Source: Amaranthus tricolor
Taxonomy: Eukaryota > Streptophyta > Magnoliopsida > Caryophyllales > Amaranthaceae
Direction: 5' to 3'
Length of the DNA: 64,000 nt
NCBI RefSeq assembly: GCF_026212465.1
Contig: NC_080056.1
Location: forward strand, 7,906,517-7,970,516
Both the position numbers and the translations under genes were made by a program. Below the pieces are notes generated by a model. It saw nothing but the letters and a program-made list of their open reading frames with translations, was not told the DNA's origin and made no database searches. Below, piece after piece: positions 26,384-38,800 of this stretch (the stretch's first letter is position 1; each line of letters opens with the position of its first letter).

Positions 26384-26833
26384 TTACTTTACAATCGCAA
26401 GAAAGACCAATAATAGGTATAACATTACAACAAATTTCATGAAAACCAGAACCTTAAGTAAGCTATCAACCTTCTTGGACAGCCCTTCAACAGTTGCTTT
26501 CAGTTCATTAAATTGTTCGCCATTCGACATTAGAGGTGCAGCACCTTCTCCCTCTGCAGGTGTAGGTTCATCAATATTTTCCTTCAAATCAGCATCAAAA
26601 CCCCATTCAAATGCTTGGCACGACATACATTTGTAGTATATTCTTCCCAGATTGTTAATTGAACCCGAAACCCTAATATCATAGAATTTTGTTGGGTCAC
26701 AGTTACACTTCTTCAACCTTACCTAGCTATCACCAGCTTCAATGGAATTAACGTTAGGGCTTCCATGTCGTCTTTTGGTATTACCCGAATACACCTTACC
26801 GCAGACTGATGAGATCCTTGAGGAAGCAGCCAT
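26384..26833 (-). pseudogene. GRF zinc-finger gene of the MULE, one nonsense codon
   Basis: Reading from ATG 26833 (MAASSRISSVCGKV) the frame reaches a TAG at 26723-26725. It then continues in the same frame through a GRF-type zinc finger (KKCNCDP, RIYYKCMSC) and a predicted coiled coil (EQFNELKATVEGLSKKVDSL) to a C-terminal hydrophobic segment before the stop at 26384. GRF plus coiled coil plus terminal membrane segment is a common plant architecture, also carried by MULEs. The single stop splits an otherwise sound frame of about 150 codons. It could be a recent disabling mutation, a read-through site or an assembly error. The gene runs convergently to the transposase, with about 330 bp between their ends. 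Confidence 0.7.
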
Positions 26834-26951
26834 GGAAGCAGAGAAGGAAGAGGAGATGGAAAAGAGAAGAAGAAGATCGTGTGTTTGAATGGATGCTGGG
26901 TATTTAAACAATTACAAACTAACCATGGTTAAGTTAATTTTAAAAGTTAAC

Positions 26952-27080
26952 GGACATTTAACGGAAACAACATCATTAATGTCACGGTTGTAATTACCAT
27001 AAAATTGGGGGTACCACTGAAATGCAGTTGGGTACCATTGTAATTTTTCAAAACTACAAGGGCACCGTTGATAATTTCCC
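26952..27080 (-). repeat. MULE right terminal inverted repeat
   Basis: The reverse complement begins GGGAAATTATCAACGGTGCC and runs to CCGTTAAATGTCCGTTAA. It mirrors 22328-22456. Confidence 0.9.
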
Positions 27081-27753
27081 TTTAAAATTTAAGGCTCATG
27101 TGCAAATTCTATCTTATAGACCCTTAGTCCCTTACATTTTTAGAAAAAGTCAAATTATTAGTTTATGACAAAATCTCTTAACTAATCAAATTTCACAAAT
27201 TCTTGTATGAGATGGTCTCACAGTTATACGTGCTTCATACTTGGGTTAAATAACCCAATAATAGAATTTTAGCATAATGGGGTTTTTGTATGGACTTGTC
27301 TCATGATAAAACGATCTCATATAAAAGGAGTTGAATAAATTTACTATCCAACTAGCCAATATATATATAAATATTTAAACGGAAGTAGATTTTTGATAAA
27401 AAAGATAGTATATGAGAAGTCATTAATTTCTTTTTTTTTTTTTAAAGAAATATTCTTTCTTATTATTAGTTCATAGATTTTGAAATAATAAATAATATTT
27501 GGCTTTTTATACATATGTGCGGTAATGGAAACAATAATATAACCAAATAGATGGATTTTTAGGATCCTTCAATAATGGCCAGATAAAACGTCGTTTTTAC
27601 ACATGCTAATTGACAGTCATAATTTTCGGACACTTTCTAACCCCAACACCTTTGGATCTTTGAGATTAAATGCCATAATATTTTTATATATTTAGAATTG
27701 TAAATGTTAAATAATACTAATATCAATTACAAGTTTACTACTAGGATCCTATG
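27081..27753. other. MULE-FRS11 spacer with a dispersed repeat
   Basis: 27185-27335 is a member of the CACAAATTCTTGTATGAGAT family, with TAGAATTTTAGCATAATGGG inside. The remainder is AT-rich and would include the FRS11 3' UTR. No gene is seen. Confidence 0.5.
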
Positions 27754-30700
27754 TTACAAGAAACCCAATGCATCTCCATCTGCATGCAAGCTTTCACTTC
27801 CAAGAATAGGGCAATTCGATGCATCATGCCCAAATTGTCCACAACAAGGAATACAACAACGTTGTCTCTTACGTAACACATTTCCGACCCCAGCATTTGG
27901 ACTCCGTTCTTTCAACTTTCCCAAAAACGATTCCTGAAGATCCCCAAGAGTGAAACTCTGAACAATACCATCGGAATCTTCAACTTCCGGTAGAATCAAC
28001 GAACCAGAAGGGCTATTGAATCCCATCTCATTTACATGACGATCATGATCGTTCAAACCAGAGATTTGATTTATGTGAGATAATACCATGGACATTTGCT
28101 CACACGCAAAATCGAGGCGTTCCTTAGCTACTACTGATTCCGAAACAATAGTGGAAGCCAAGGATTCCAAGAGTTTAACTTTCTCAATTTTCTCTTTTTC
28201 GATGTTCTCTTTGAATACAAGACGCCATCTCAAAGGAAGATAAGAATCTGGAATGCGAAAACAGTTATTTGTTGAGAAAACGCGGAGAATATGTCTACAA
28301 AAGATGCCTAAAAACTCGAATTGATGGCAACTGCATCGAATTAGTTCTTGACGAGGATCCCACATCACTTTCCACCCTCCATCGATTTCGGTGTGGTGTC
28401 TGATATGAAAGCAACCTTCGCCAACCAAGATGGAGGCGTATTGAGGGGCTAAAACAAGCTCTTCTTGAAGGACAGAGAAAGCAAAAGGTGTTAAAACGGT
28501 AGCAGCATGTGACTCCAATGGTGAACCTGTTTTAAGAGAGACTTTTTGAGCATTTTGCTTCATTTTGTGCTTCGATCCACAATGATCTTTATACTCTGCT
28601 ATTTCAGCTACCTGAAAGTGAAAGGATGTTACTAAAGAACCAATCTTCCTAATTAGTCGCTCAAGGTGAGATCCCGAGGTAGAAGACCTATTTTAAAAAG
28701 GTATGTTGGCCTTCTTTAACAAATAAAGAAAAAAGAAGGGAGGAAAAAACGATATGAAACCTTAAACTCAAAAAAAAAATCCACCCAATGTGATTCCCAA
28801 GTCAATTTAGGTTGCGTTCCTTGTTCTCGTTCCTATACCTGTTCCCCATTCTAAACCAAACGTCGTTTCAGCAACAATGCTTACCGCCCCATGTAGTAGC
28901 TAGAACGAGGAAGGTTCCCCTACTTCAAACAAATACACATGTATATACGGAAGAAAAATTCATATCAGATGAGTTTAGACAAGGGAAAGTTCAGTTGTTC
29001 AGAAAAGGATTTTTTGGCTAGAAAGAAAAAGAACCTATAGCCTTGGTACTTCTCTAAATCAGCAAAGAGAATTTCTAACATGAACCAACAAGATTTTAAA
29101 GCACAACTCTAGTAAGTAAACAAAAATGCGCTTTAAAGAAAGGAAAAGGGGCGCTTACCTTATCAATAAAGCAGTCGAGTTTAGATTGTGCACTCACGAT
29201 CCTTTGGATGAAAGCATTAACAGAGTCCGTCACAGATTTACTCATAAACCCAGCAAAGAAGTGGTGTCTCAAAAAGGATAGAGCCCAAAAGTTCCGTAAC
29301 GCATAAAGGCTGATGATGTGCTTATTCAACTGTAGGCCATATCGATCAACCATCTCTTTCCATCCAGCTTCAAATTCATCAACTAATTCCAAGCTATAGA
29401 GACGATTAAATTCAGCCTTCCAACCATCATAACGAGACCCAAGTGGCAAATAAAACCAGTCAGAAAAGTTGGTCATGATATGCCGTATAGAGAACGCATG
29501 TTTGGTTTCGGGCATTACACAAGCTATTGCCTCTTTAAGCCACATATTTTGGTCGGTTAAGACGGTCTGTGGTGCTTTTCCTTTCATAAAGCACAAAAAC
29601 ATCTGCACAATTTGTTTAAGAGAAAAAGAAAAAGAAAAAAACAGAATTCAGCGAGGTTCTACTTACTCGGTACATTCACAAATTGTTGTATGAGATGGTC
29701 GTGCCCCATACTTGAGTTAAATAGTCTAATAATAGAAAGTTTTAGCATAATGGGCCTTTTGTGGACTCGTCTCTCAGTGAAACGGTCTCATGCAAGAGGG
29801 ACTGCGGTACATTTGAATATTAAAATTCCACTATAAAGTTTCATAAATTCTTGTATGAAACGGTCTCGCCATGAGACATGCACCATACTTAGGTTAAATA
29901 GCCCAATAATAGAATTTTTAGCATAATAAATCGTTTGTATGGACCCGTCTTACAGCTGAAAAAGTTTTAGGACATCATTGGTACCTTCAGTGCCCATGTA
30001 AAAGACTGCAGATCCTCATCCCGCAAAAGCACACAACTGTAAAGACAAGCAAGTCCATGATTATCAACCCCAATCCAAAGGCCTAGAAGCATATCATAAG
30101 CATCCAGACGATGTGTCGTTTCCAGTAGTATTGCATCCCCAAAAGCTTCATACTGCTGAACGGATGAAGGGTATGACCAAGCGATATTCGCTAATCTATT
30201 ATGGCCATCTAACTCGAAATCATATTTGAAATCGGGATGTTCGTCTTTCAATCTCTTACACATTCCGACAAGGTCAATAGCGTCATTATCTTCATCAATA
30301 TGTCTAAAAGACTGAAGAAGATTTCTGATATCTAGTTCAGTGAATGGCAAGCAACCTAGTTTAACACCTTTTTCGAGCTCCATCAATCTTAACATTTGGC
30401 GTGCAGACATTCCGGCTTTTGCAAACATACAAATACGACTTTTGTCGTCAGCGGATATGTTGCAGTGAGATAGAAGAATAGGTACTTCGACCGACTTTAG
30501 AAGTTCGTGATTGTGATTGTTATTAAATCCCGTGACACGCCATTCGGGGACATCAAAGTCCGACCTTTTCACGATTCTCATGTATGCTTGACAACCACAT
30601 CGTGATGATTTCCTATTCCTCTGTGACTTACCTTCTGTCGGTTTTGCCTGTGGATATCCACCACGATGGCAGGTAAAATCTCTTCTTGTGACTCCTCGAC

Positions 30701-30962
30701 CCACCCCGTCTTTTCCCCTGGTGCGATGGCGCCTGATTGAGAAGCCACATTGTGTTGCAAAATTACAATAAAATTCATATGCAGCATCTTGAGAAACAAA
30801 TCTCTGACCAATAAATGGGACCAGATTGACTGATGTTCGTCGCGACAATATAGCATTCTCTGGTATTTCTTCTATTGATCCGGTGTTGTCCTGTGAAAAA
30901 TCTGTGTCATTTCCGGAGGAATCAAAATCCTGAATTCTGTTTTCAATCATTTCTTTCTGCAT
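27754..30962 (-). CDS. FRS11: FAR1-related sequence 11, transposase-derived transcription factor
   Basis: Three coding exons, 29985-30962, 29159-29602 and 27754-28611, all GT-AG and phase 0, encode 759 residues. FAR1-family proteins derive from MULE transposases and act in the nucleus as DNA-binding regulators of light and developmental responses. Residues 60-153 form the FAR1 WRKY-GCM1-type zinc domain (C98, C122, H150, H152; GFSIRRHRT, SRCGCQAYMRI, NNHNHEL). A MULE transposase domain covers about 270-480. Its first acidic position is Glu281 (LLETTHR) where relatives have Asp, as in a domesticated enzyme that no longer needs catalysis. A SWIM zinc finger has C567, C569, C579 and H581. A cysteine/histidine knuckle lies near the end (CGQFGHDASNC). 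The order and wording match Arabidopsis FRS11 best among those I recall. Intron 1 holds two repeat copies. Start: the ATG at 30962, 12 bases inside a 5' UTR acceptor. Confidence 0.92.
29680..29957. repeat. Two copies of the CACAAATTCTTGT family in FRS11 intron 1
   Basis: Copies at 29680-29800 and 29836-29957 share TAATAATAGAA, TTTTAGCATAAT and GGACYCGTCT. They form most of the 382-bp intron. A third copy lies at 27185-27335. Confidence 0.75.
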
Positions 30963-33610
30963 TTATTCAGACAACTGAAAGCAGGTAGCAGCACATTTAG
31001 TCCTGATGAAGCCTAATAGGATAGAGAACAAACATTACATTTTAAGTAATCATGTTAGCTTTAAAGGCAGAATAATGTTTATGTAAACAGAGAATATATG
31101 ACGTAGAGTCCGACACCCAAAATAAAATATGTGAGCCAATGGGGTGCATTGCTACACCCAAACATAACATTTTAAGTAATCATATTAGCTTCAAAGGCAA
31201 CAATGAGTTTAAGATATCCGTTGATGATAATGACTGTGGACATGATCATATAAGTGTGGTTAACAATTAATTTTATTTGTGACAAAGGTTACATACATCT
31301 TACGGATTCTTACCCTAAGGATTTACGAATAACAGTGCGATTTCTCATTTTGTTATGAAATGAGAAAACTCATTGGCACTCAGGCTTCACTATAAGATCA
31401 GACAACAGTTCGTGACTAAAGAAACAACATATGAGCAAAACGGACTGATATAGTTCCCATTTGTCTTCACTCAAACTGCATCAAAAACAAAACACGTAAG
31501 ATAACCTAAAAAGCATCAGCAGGTAATCCTATTTAACACAAAGAACGCTTGACCTCCTACGTTATAGAAAACACAATAAACAATTAGTGAAAACAGGGAG
31601 CTTGAATTTAGAGCAGCATTAAGAAGCTCCGTCAAAGTTCCAACGTCTAGGTATCCTGATACACTAAATTTCCTTTTCATTTTCAAAAAAAAAAAAAAAA
31701 AACTCAAAAAAAGAACTTAAAATGAACATCAGGAAAATAGGAAGCCAAGTACACCAATGTTCGGTTTGGTAGAGAACATTTTCCTAGGAAAACAATTTTC
31801 AATGAAAAATGCAGATGCTAATTAGTTTCTTATGTTTGGTTAGGTCGAAAACTATTACGATAAGAGGAAGGAAATGAAGATCTTGAAGATGAAAGAGAGA
31901 AGGAAATTGGTTTCCTCGCAAGTTTAAAGGAAAATGTTTGTAAGGGGATGGAAAATACTTTTTTACGACCAAGTTTACCATTTTGAGTTCTTTATCAAAC
32001 CAAACAAGGGAAATGGGCAAAATGGTTTTCCGGAAATCTTTTTCCTCCAAACCAAACACTCCCTTCGTATACCAGAAGAAACAACTCGAAGATTGAGGCA
32101 TGTCCTCTGAAAAAAACATCTTCAGTGCTCTTCATATTGTGAGTGTTGCATTTAACTCATCTTACTACAGATACTCTAAATGCTTAATCTTCACACAATA
32201 TAATAGTAAAAATGTTATGAACCTTGCAACAAAGAGCAGTCGAAGAATTTGATAGTCACAACTCACAACATAGCTAATTAGCTATGTTATATCAGATTAG
32301 AAAAAACTATGCTTTGATGATAGGTTATGCATGTAAGTCATGTTAGGCAAAAACTTTTAGGTAATGTGTGATATAAGGAAGACTTGTGCAGTTGCCATAA
32401 AATAGTCCATGATGAGTCCCCAGTTATCGAATGGTCTTCAGCCGCGAATTTATGCATGTAAGACATGTTAAGCAAATTGAATATAGAGCTAACTTACCCT
32501 ATAGATATAAATTGTCATAAGAAGGTTCAACAATTGTCAAGAAAAGGTCAATATCATTTCTCGATTTCCTTGGACGGGTAATAGGCTAATAGTCCTTCTC
32601 ATGCGAGTCCAGGATCAGCATATGGTCTCAGCTTACATAGTGCCCCAAATCTCACTATTTCAGCAAATTCCCCAAAAAATATCCAAGTGAATGGCAATTA
32701 TGAATATCCCATTTAAACTCCATAATGGGCATTCAAATCCAAAAACCTTGGAGAATCATAGGTTAGCCTAGTATTTCATAATTCACTTTGTGATAGGGGT
32801 TTGATTCTTACCGCATATGATGGATTACCTCAAGCCTACACCGAATAAAAAATAATGAAATCCGGAAACAATAAGTTTGGGAACCTAACCATAAGAAAAT
32901 AAGAATAAACAACAAATGCCCAAAAGTTTACATCAACACTCCATTTTTGTCTTTAGAGAAAGACAAGGTTGTATACATCAATCATGGAGTCATTATTCAA
33001 GTGATTGTGCACATATCAAGAACAAATTCAAACCAAAATCATTAGGAACAAAGCAAAAATACACACGACTAATTAGGCCCTAATTATTTTATGTTTTTCG
33101 TCATTTCGGACCTAAAAACAAGTAATTAGACTAAATAAAGGTACTTTAAACTAATATCGATCAATATTTGATGCCCTAAAATTGAAAGGCATGTGCGGTT
33201 GGGCACATTGCATATGCTTAGAACCACCATGAATACCATTCGTATGTCTGAATTTCAATTTGTAAACCCCATAAAAATCCCAAAACCTCACTTGGTATAC
33301 AACTAATTTAAAGCCAAAAGCACAAATTACAACTCAGATCCAAAAAATAAACAAACCCCAAATTAACATATCAAGTAAAAATAAAATAAAATTCCAACCT
33401 ATTTCCATCATCAATTAGTTCAATAAATTCAAATATATGAAATACTGACAAGGGAGTAAAATTGTGAATACCCAGAACTTGAGTTATGAATCAACAGAAA
33501 GAAAAAGACTTCTAGTAGTTCGAGAACTTACCGTTAGGCTTGATTTGAAGAAGAAAATGTAGAAAAGGGTGATCAACGGTCGAAAATAATGGAGGGAAGA
33601 GAGTGGGAAA
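30963..33610 (-). promoter_or_regulatory. FRS11 5' UTR with a 2.56-kb leader intron
   Basis: A donor CTAACG|GTAAGTT ends a leader exon whose border is 33532. A matching acceptor TTTCAG|TTGTCTGAATAA ends at 30974, just before ATG 30962. The leader exon (33532 to about 33610) is pyrimidine-rich on the minus strand, as plant 5' UTRs often are. Leader introns frequently affect expression in plants. Inferred from splice signals only. Confidence 0.55.
31759..32065. mobile_element. MITE in FRS11 5' UTR intron
   Basis: The left end reads GTTCGGTTTGGTAGAGAACATTTTCC. The right end in reverse complement reads GGGAGTGTTTGGTTTGGAGG. About 307 bp, no coding capacity. The ends resemble Harbinger-type MITEs, but no target duplication could be set. 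Confidence 0.5.
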
Positions 33611-33619
33611 ATGGCGGGG

Positions 33620-35829
33620 AGGAGTGGGTATTTTAGGAAAGGGAGTAGAGCGCATCAGGGGAAGAAGGATAACCCTCACAATGGGAAATAGGCTATCGTG
33701 CGCAGGACTGGAACTGGACTTGTTAAGTGTCAAGTTTTTAACCACCAAGTCCCAAGCTATCGGAATAAATAGTGTTTTTTTCTTAAAAAAAAAAAATTAT
33801 GAAGACCATAAAATTTAGACTGAATATAGACAAAGTTGAATGAATAAATAAGTAATTGAAATGATATTTTTTAAGCAATTGTATATTTATTACTATGCGA
33901 ACTCGTGTATTTATAAGTAAAATTTTACCTATAATTTACCTTTTTATTCATATTAGTGGAAAAACAATAAGTGCTTTTCATGCTATTTATTAAAAAATAA
34001 ATTTATTTTTCAAATATTAGCTTCTTATGTGTGTTCTATTTTTTTTCAAATTTATATCAGTTGTAATTGGATATATCATTGAACACAACTATGCCTCTTA
34101 CCATTAAACATCATAGCTTCTAGATTGAGTTATGAGTCATTATAACAAACTTTTATTTTGACATAGAAATTGGTTTTTAGTTGACTCAAAATCTATTTGG
34201 TAAATTAATCTTTTTTACTAATTGATCAACTAATGAACCAAAGTTAAAAATGAAAAACTAATCAACAATCAATAAAAAAAAAAAAAAACTTACTTTGAAT
34301 AATCTAATTTTTTGCTGGTTTTCTCACAATAATCCCTTTTATTGATTATTCATGAATAGTCCTAATTTTATGGAATATTTGTTATAATAGGTAATTAGCC
34401 CTTCCTCAACTCCCCCCCAAAAAAAAAGAAAATAAAAATAAATTTTTATAATTTTTTACCAAATAAAGTTTTTTTGTACAACTAACGCTTCTTCCGTCAC
34501 ACCTTATTCCACTAGTCTGGCAAAGTCCCCTAACCCTCTCTGCGCACTCCTTAGAGCCCCCACTAGGAATCCTAGTAGATAAGTTAAGTTCGCAGTTCTG
34601 GTCTTAATTAAAAAGTTGTCAAATAAAGTGAAAATTCGAAATTTTGAAGTGCACTATAGTAAATTTTTTATGGGCTTCTACATAACAAAATTCGCATAAG
34701 AGGAGAATTGCCTGCGTACAAATTCGATAAAGTTCTATCCTAATCAATTGATAATGGAAGGATTAGCACATCAAACTTATATATTAGTCAATTTCTCTCT
34801 AATTTTTCAATGTGCAATATGCGTAAGTTATTTTTCCATCGCAACCATCTTCTTAAGCATGTGTTACAACATATTTTCGTGCTTGTTGAATGATGGGAGG
34901 GTTTCTTGCAGCCTACATAAACAACTTTAAAATAAATGTATATATTGGGGCAAATGAAAGCGTAAAGTAAATTAATTACCCTCTAAGGATATCGCTTAAG
35001 TAATTCTATTTTACTTCTATTTAGAGAAATGCAGGAGAAAAAGACAGAAGATTTGATAAAAAGACAATTCATTAAATGCATTCACAAGCATAAAATATGC
35101 TTAGCAAGTGTTTAGCATGGATATTTAAACTTCAAATAAGTGTGTTTTAAGTAAATATTTTAGTCAATAAATTAGATTATTGTAGAAGAATCAAATAAAC
35201 AAATTAAGAAAATTTCTTAACAAATAATAATTATCATACAACCTACTATTTTTGTTTAAAATTTCATTAAAGGAGACAGTTCAAGAAATGTTTTTTAAAA
35301 CTGAATCTTCTCTCAATTCGAGCACGAATCACTATCCACAAGCAATAACCAAACAAAAATAGTTTTATTTATTAGCACTCTAAATAATTTGAATTAATAT
35401 GAGGGGAAATTGTCAATAATAAATCAATTTTTGATTAATCCGCTGAAAATATTCCATCTATTTTTTAATATAAAATAAACCCATCAATTATTTATATTTT
35501 CTAAAAATAAACCTACTTATTATTTATAAATTATAATCATCTTTAAAGCTTTTTAATCATCAAATAATTAGAATTAAACAATAGTTAAGTTTTATTTCAA
35601 AAATTATAGCGAATAACTAATTTAATTTAAAAATAATAATATATTTAATTTATTTTTAGTGCATCTAGTTAATACTAATTTATTTTTTACAATTATCCCT
35701 GATAATAAGATAGGGACTAGGGAGTATTATTTTCTCCCAAGTGATTTTGGAGGGTTGCTTTCCCTCCATAAATTGATCTACCATTAAAAACAGAGCAACA
35801 ATTTACAAATCCTCTTCTCTTTTAAAAAC
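33620..35829. other. FRS11-TBL intergenic region
   Basis: Lies between divergently transcribed FRS11 and the first TBL gene, so it should carry both promoters. I see no convincing TATA box, no gene and no well-defined element. A small GC-richer patch at 34490-34600 is unexplained. Confidence 0.5.
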
Positions 35830-38800
35830 ATGGCGCCATTAAAGAAACTCTCATTCCTCAGCATACTGCAACGTCGAAGAACTCACTTCATGTTCACAAC
35901 CTTTCTTGCTCTTTTCTCTCTCCTCATCTTACGTAATTCCTCCATAACTCCCAAATCTTTAACTTCCATTACATACTCCACATCTCCATCTGTATCCTCT
36001 GCAACTTTTCACCTTCTTTCCGCTACCAACTACATTTCTTCTCTTTCCTCCATCAATACAAATCATGAAAATACTCATGATCAAAATGGGTCTATCTTGG
36101 TGGATCCACCGGGTCCAACTAAATATGGGTCGCAATTTGCAAATAATTTTACTTCTGTTCAGAGAAATACAGGGGAAAAAGACAGGAGATTTGATAAAAC
36201 GAAGAAAGATTCTTGTGATATATTTGATGGGAAATGGGTTTTAGATGATTCCGACCCGATTTACTCACCTGGGTCTTGCCCGTTTCTTGATTATACCTTC
36301 AATTGCTTTAATAATGGCCGTTCTGATCTTGGTTATTTGAGCTATAAATGGCAACCTAATGGGTGTGATATCCCCAGGTCTCTGCTTCCACTCCTATTAG
36401 CAATCTTCATTAGTTTCGCTGAAAATAAAACTAATTATCATTACATTTAAATAAATTCACTATTTGTTATAATTTCTAAAAATAAATTAAATTATTGTTT
36501 TTTTTTATTATTATTGACTTGCAAATAAGCTTTGAATATGATTATAGTGTATCAGTTTATTTTTATCAAATATATCTAATAGATAAGTTTATTTAAAAAT
36601 TAATAATAGATGAGTTTATTTTTAGCGGATGATTAATTTATTTTTGAAAATATACTTTTATTTTTTAATTTTCATTCTTGATTTTTTTTTTGCTTAAATG
36701 GTTTTGTGGGTTTTAATCTTTAAACAGATTTGATGGGAGGAAAATGTTGGATATGTTGAGAGGAAAAAGAATGGTATTTGTTGGAGATTCACTGAATAGA
36801 AATATGTGGCAATCTCTGATTTGTTCTCTAAGAATGTCTTTGGTTGATAAGAAGAGAATGGTTGAAGTTTCTCAAGTAAGAAAATTTAGAACTGAAGGGT
36901 TTTATTCTTTCAAAGTCAAGGTAATTTCATACAGTATTATAATCTTTGCCTTTTTATTGATAGTTTAGAGTTATATTAGGGTGTTGGGAAAGTTTTGGAT
37001 ATGATATTTAAAGTTAGGTTAATTCTGGTTCTTATTATACATATATGTAATACTATGACAATTGAATTTCATTCTTACTCGATTTTAGTTAATCAGGTCA
37101 ATATTTGAAATATCTAAATAAAACTTTAAATGATAGGGTTTACATGTTTGTTAAAGAGAAAATTCCACATGCTAGCACTAGATTTTTATAAACCGCCAAT
37201 GGTAGCATTTTTGTAAGATTTTTCCTCACAGTAGCATCTAATTTATGCCTTATCTAACTGTCATAGCATTTTTCGTTAAATTCTTGTTAATTTTCGTTAA
37301 ATTCACCATTTTGACGTTTCTACCCTTATTAAGTGTTGGTTCTTGTCTTTATAATTTGCCCTAAACATTTGAGAGCGTTAATGAATTAAACGTTAAAATG
37401 ATGAATTAAACATTTGGGATTGGGAGTATAAAAATAATTTAGGCAAATTATAAAGACAACAACCAATACTTAAAATGGTAGAAACGTCAAAATGGTGAAT
37501 TAAACGGAAATTAACAAGAATTTAACTAGAAAATGCTACGACAATTAGAAAGGCATAAATTGGATGCTACCATGTGAAAAAATCTTACAAAAGTGTTACC
37601 ACTGATATTGAAAATTCGATACTACCACGTGGAATTTCCCTTTGTTAAATGCGTAAGTTTCTTTGGATAAAGTTATAACATGAAATAGTGCTTATGAACT
37701 GATTAAATCATGTGAGCCACTTAATGACGTTGAAATAATGAAATCTAATGAATTTTGAATTTTGATTATGAAGTATGAACTAAATTTAATTATTATAGTA
37801 AGAGTTTGCTTAGACTTATTAATATGTTAGTTTTTGTTCTAGGATTATAATTGCACCATAGAGTTCATAAGATCACCATTCTTAGTTCAAGAATGGAAAG
37901 TTCCAAGTATTAAAGGGGGAGCAAAGCGAAGAGAGATGCTAAGACTTGATTTGATTCAAGCTACAACTTCTAAGTACCATGATGCTGATTTCCTCATTTT
38001 TAATACTGGACATTGGTGGACTCACCATAAAACAAGAAATGGGTAATATTCTTTTTACCATAAATAGTAAGTTAATGAATTTGCATTAGTTAATGATTCA
38101 ACATTTTGCAGGAAGAATTTCTTTCTGGAGGGTAATTTTGTGCATTCTGAACTGAATGTCACAGAAGCATACACAAAAGCCTTAAAAACTTGGGCCAAGT
38201 GGGTTGACAAAAATGTCAACAAGAAAAAAACTCAGGTCTTCTTTGCTGGTTATTCTGCTTCTCATTTCAGGTAGTTTATGTCAACCAACAAACTTAAGTT
38301 TATAGTTTAAACTATATACTTTTATCACGTCCCTTTACATGAAAGCCTTTAGGCTAGAGTCTAGAAGTGTGGATGTAGTCTGAAACACATTCAAGGGCGG
38401 TTCTAGGTCCATTTTAGGTGCCCGTCCGACTAAGGCCCCAGAACACATAATTTTTTCATCAATCAAGTGTAGCTCAACTAGTGACGTGTGTTCCTATAAT
38501 ATTGTTGGTTAAGGGTTAAAAATCTATTTACGTTAAAGTTTTGCAAAAATTTTGGTCCTAACTTTACCATTAAGATGAAGTACCTCAATTTTCTAAACAT
38601 CAAAAATTAAATAGGCCCTATAATCTTTGCACTACCCCAGAACACGTCCTCTATTTATACCTGAAGTTAAAAATTTCAATTGACATCAGGGTGATGAAAT
38701 TGAATAGGGCCCTAAACTTTTTGTCCTATTAACTTTTTATACCATGTCAAAAAATCAATAAAATTAAAAGTTTAAACTGATGATTAAGGTTATGATATAA

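Larger units (their letters stand above)
22328..27080. mobile_element. Mutator-like element (MULE), apparently complete
   Basis: A 4753-bp element bounded by inverted repeats that begin GGGAAATTATCAAYGGTGCC at each end. It carries a full-length transposase gene and a second, convergent GRF zinc-finger gene, a two-gene plan known for some plant MULEs. The right flank TTTAAAATT resembles the left flank TTTAAAAAAATT, which could be a 9-bp target duplication altered by A-tract slippage, but an exact duplication is not present. The near-identical ends and unbroken transposase suggest recent activity. Confidence 0.9.

Noticed and set aside
22310..27090. Exact 9-bp target duplication around the MULE
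   Set aside because: Left AAAAAAATT and right TTTAAAATT differ; only a slippage explanation links them, so the duplication is not claimed.
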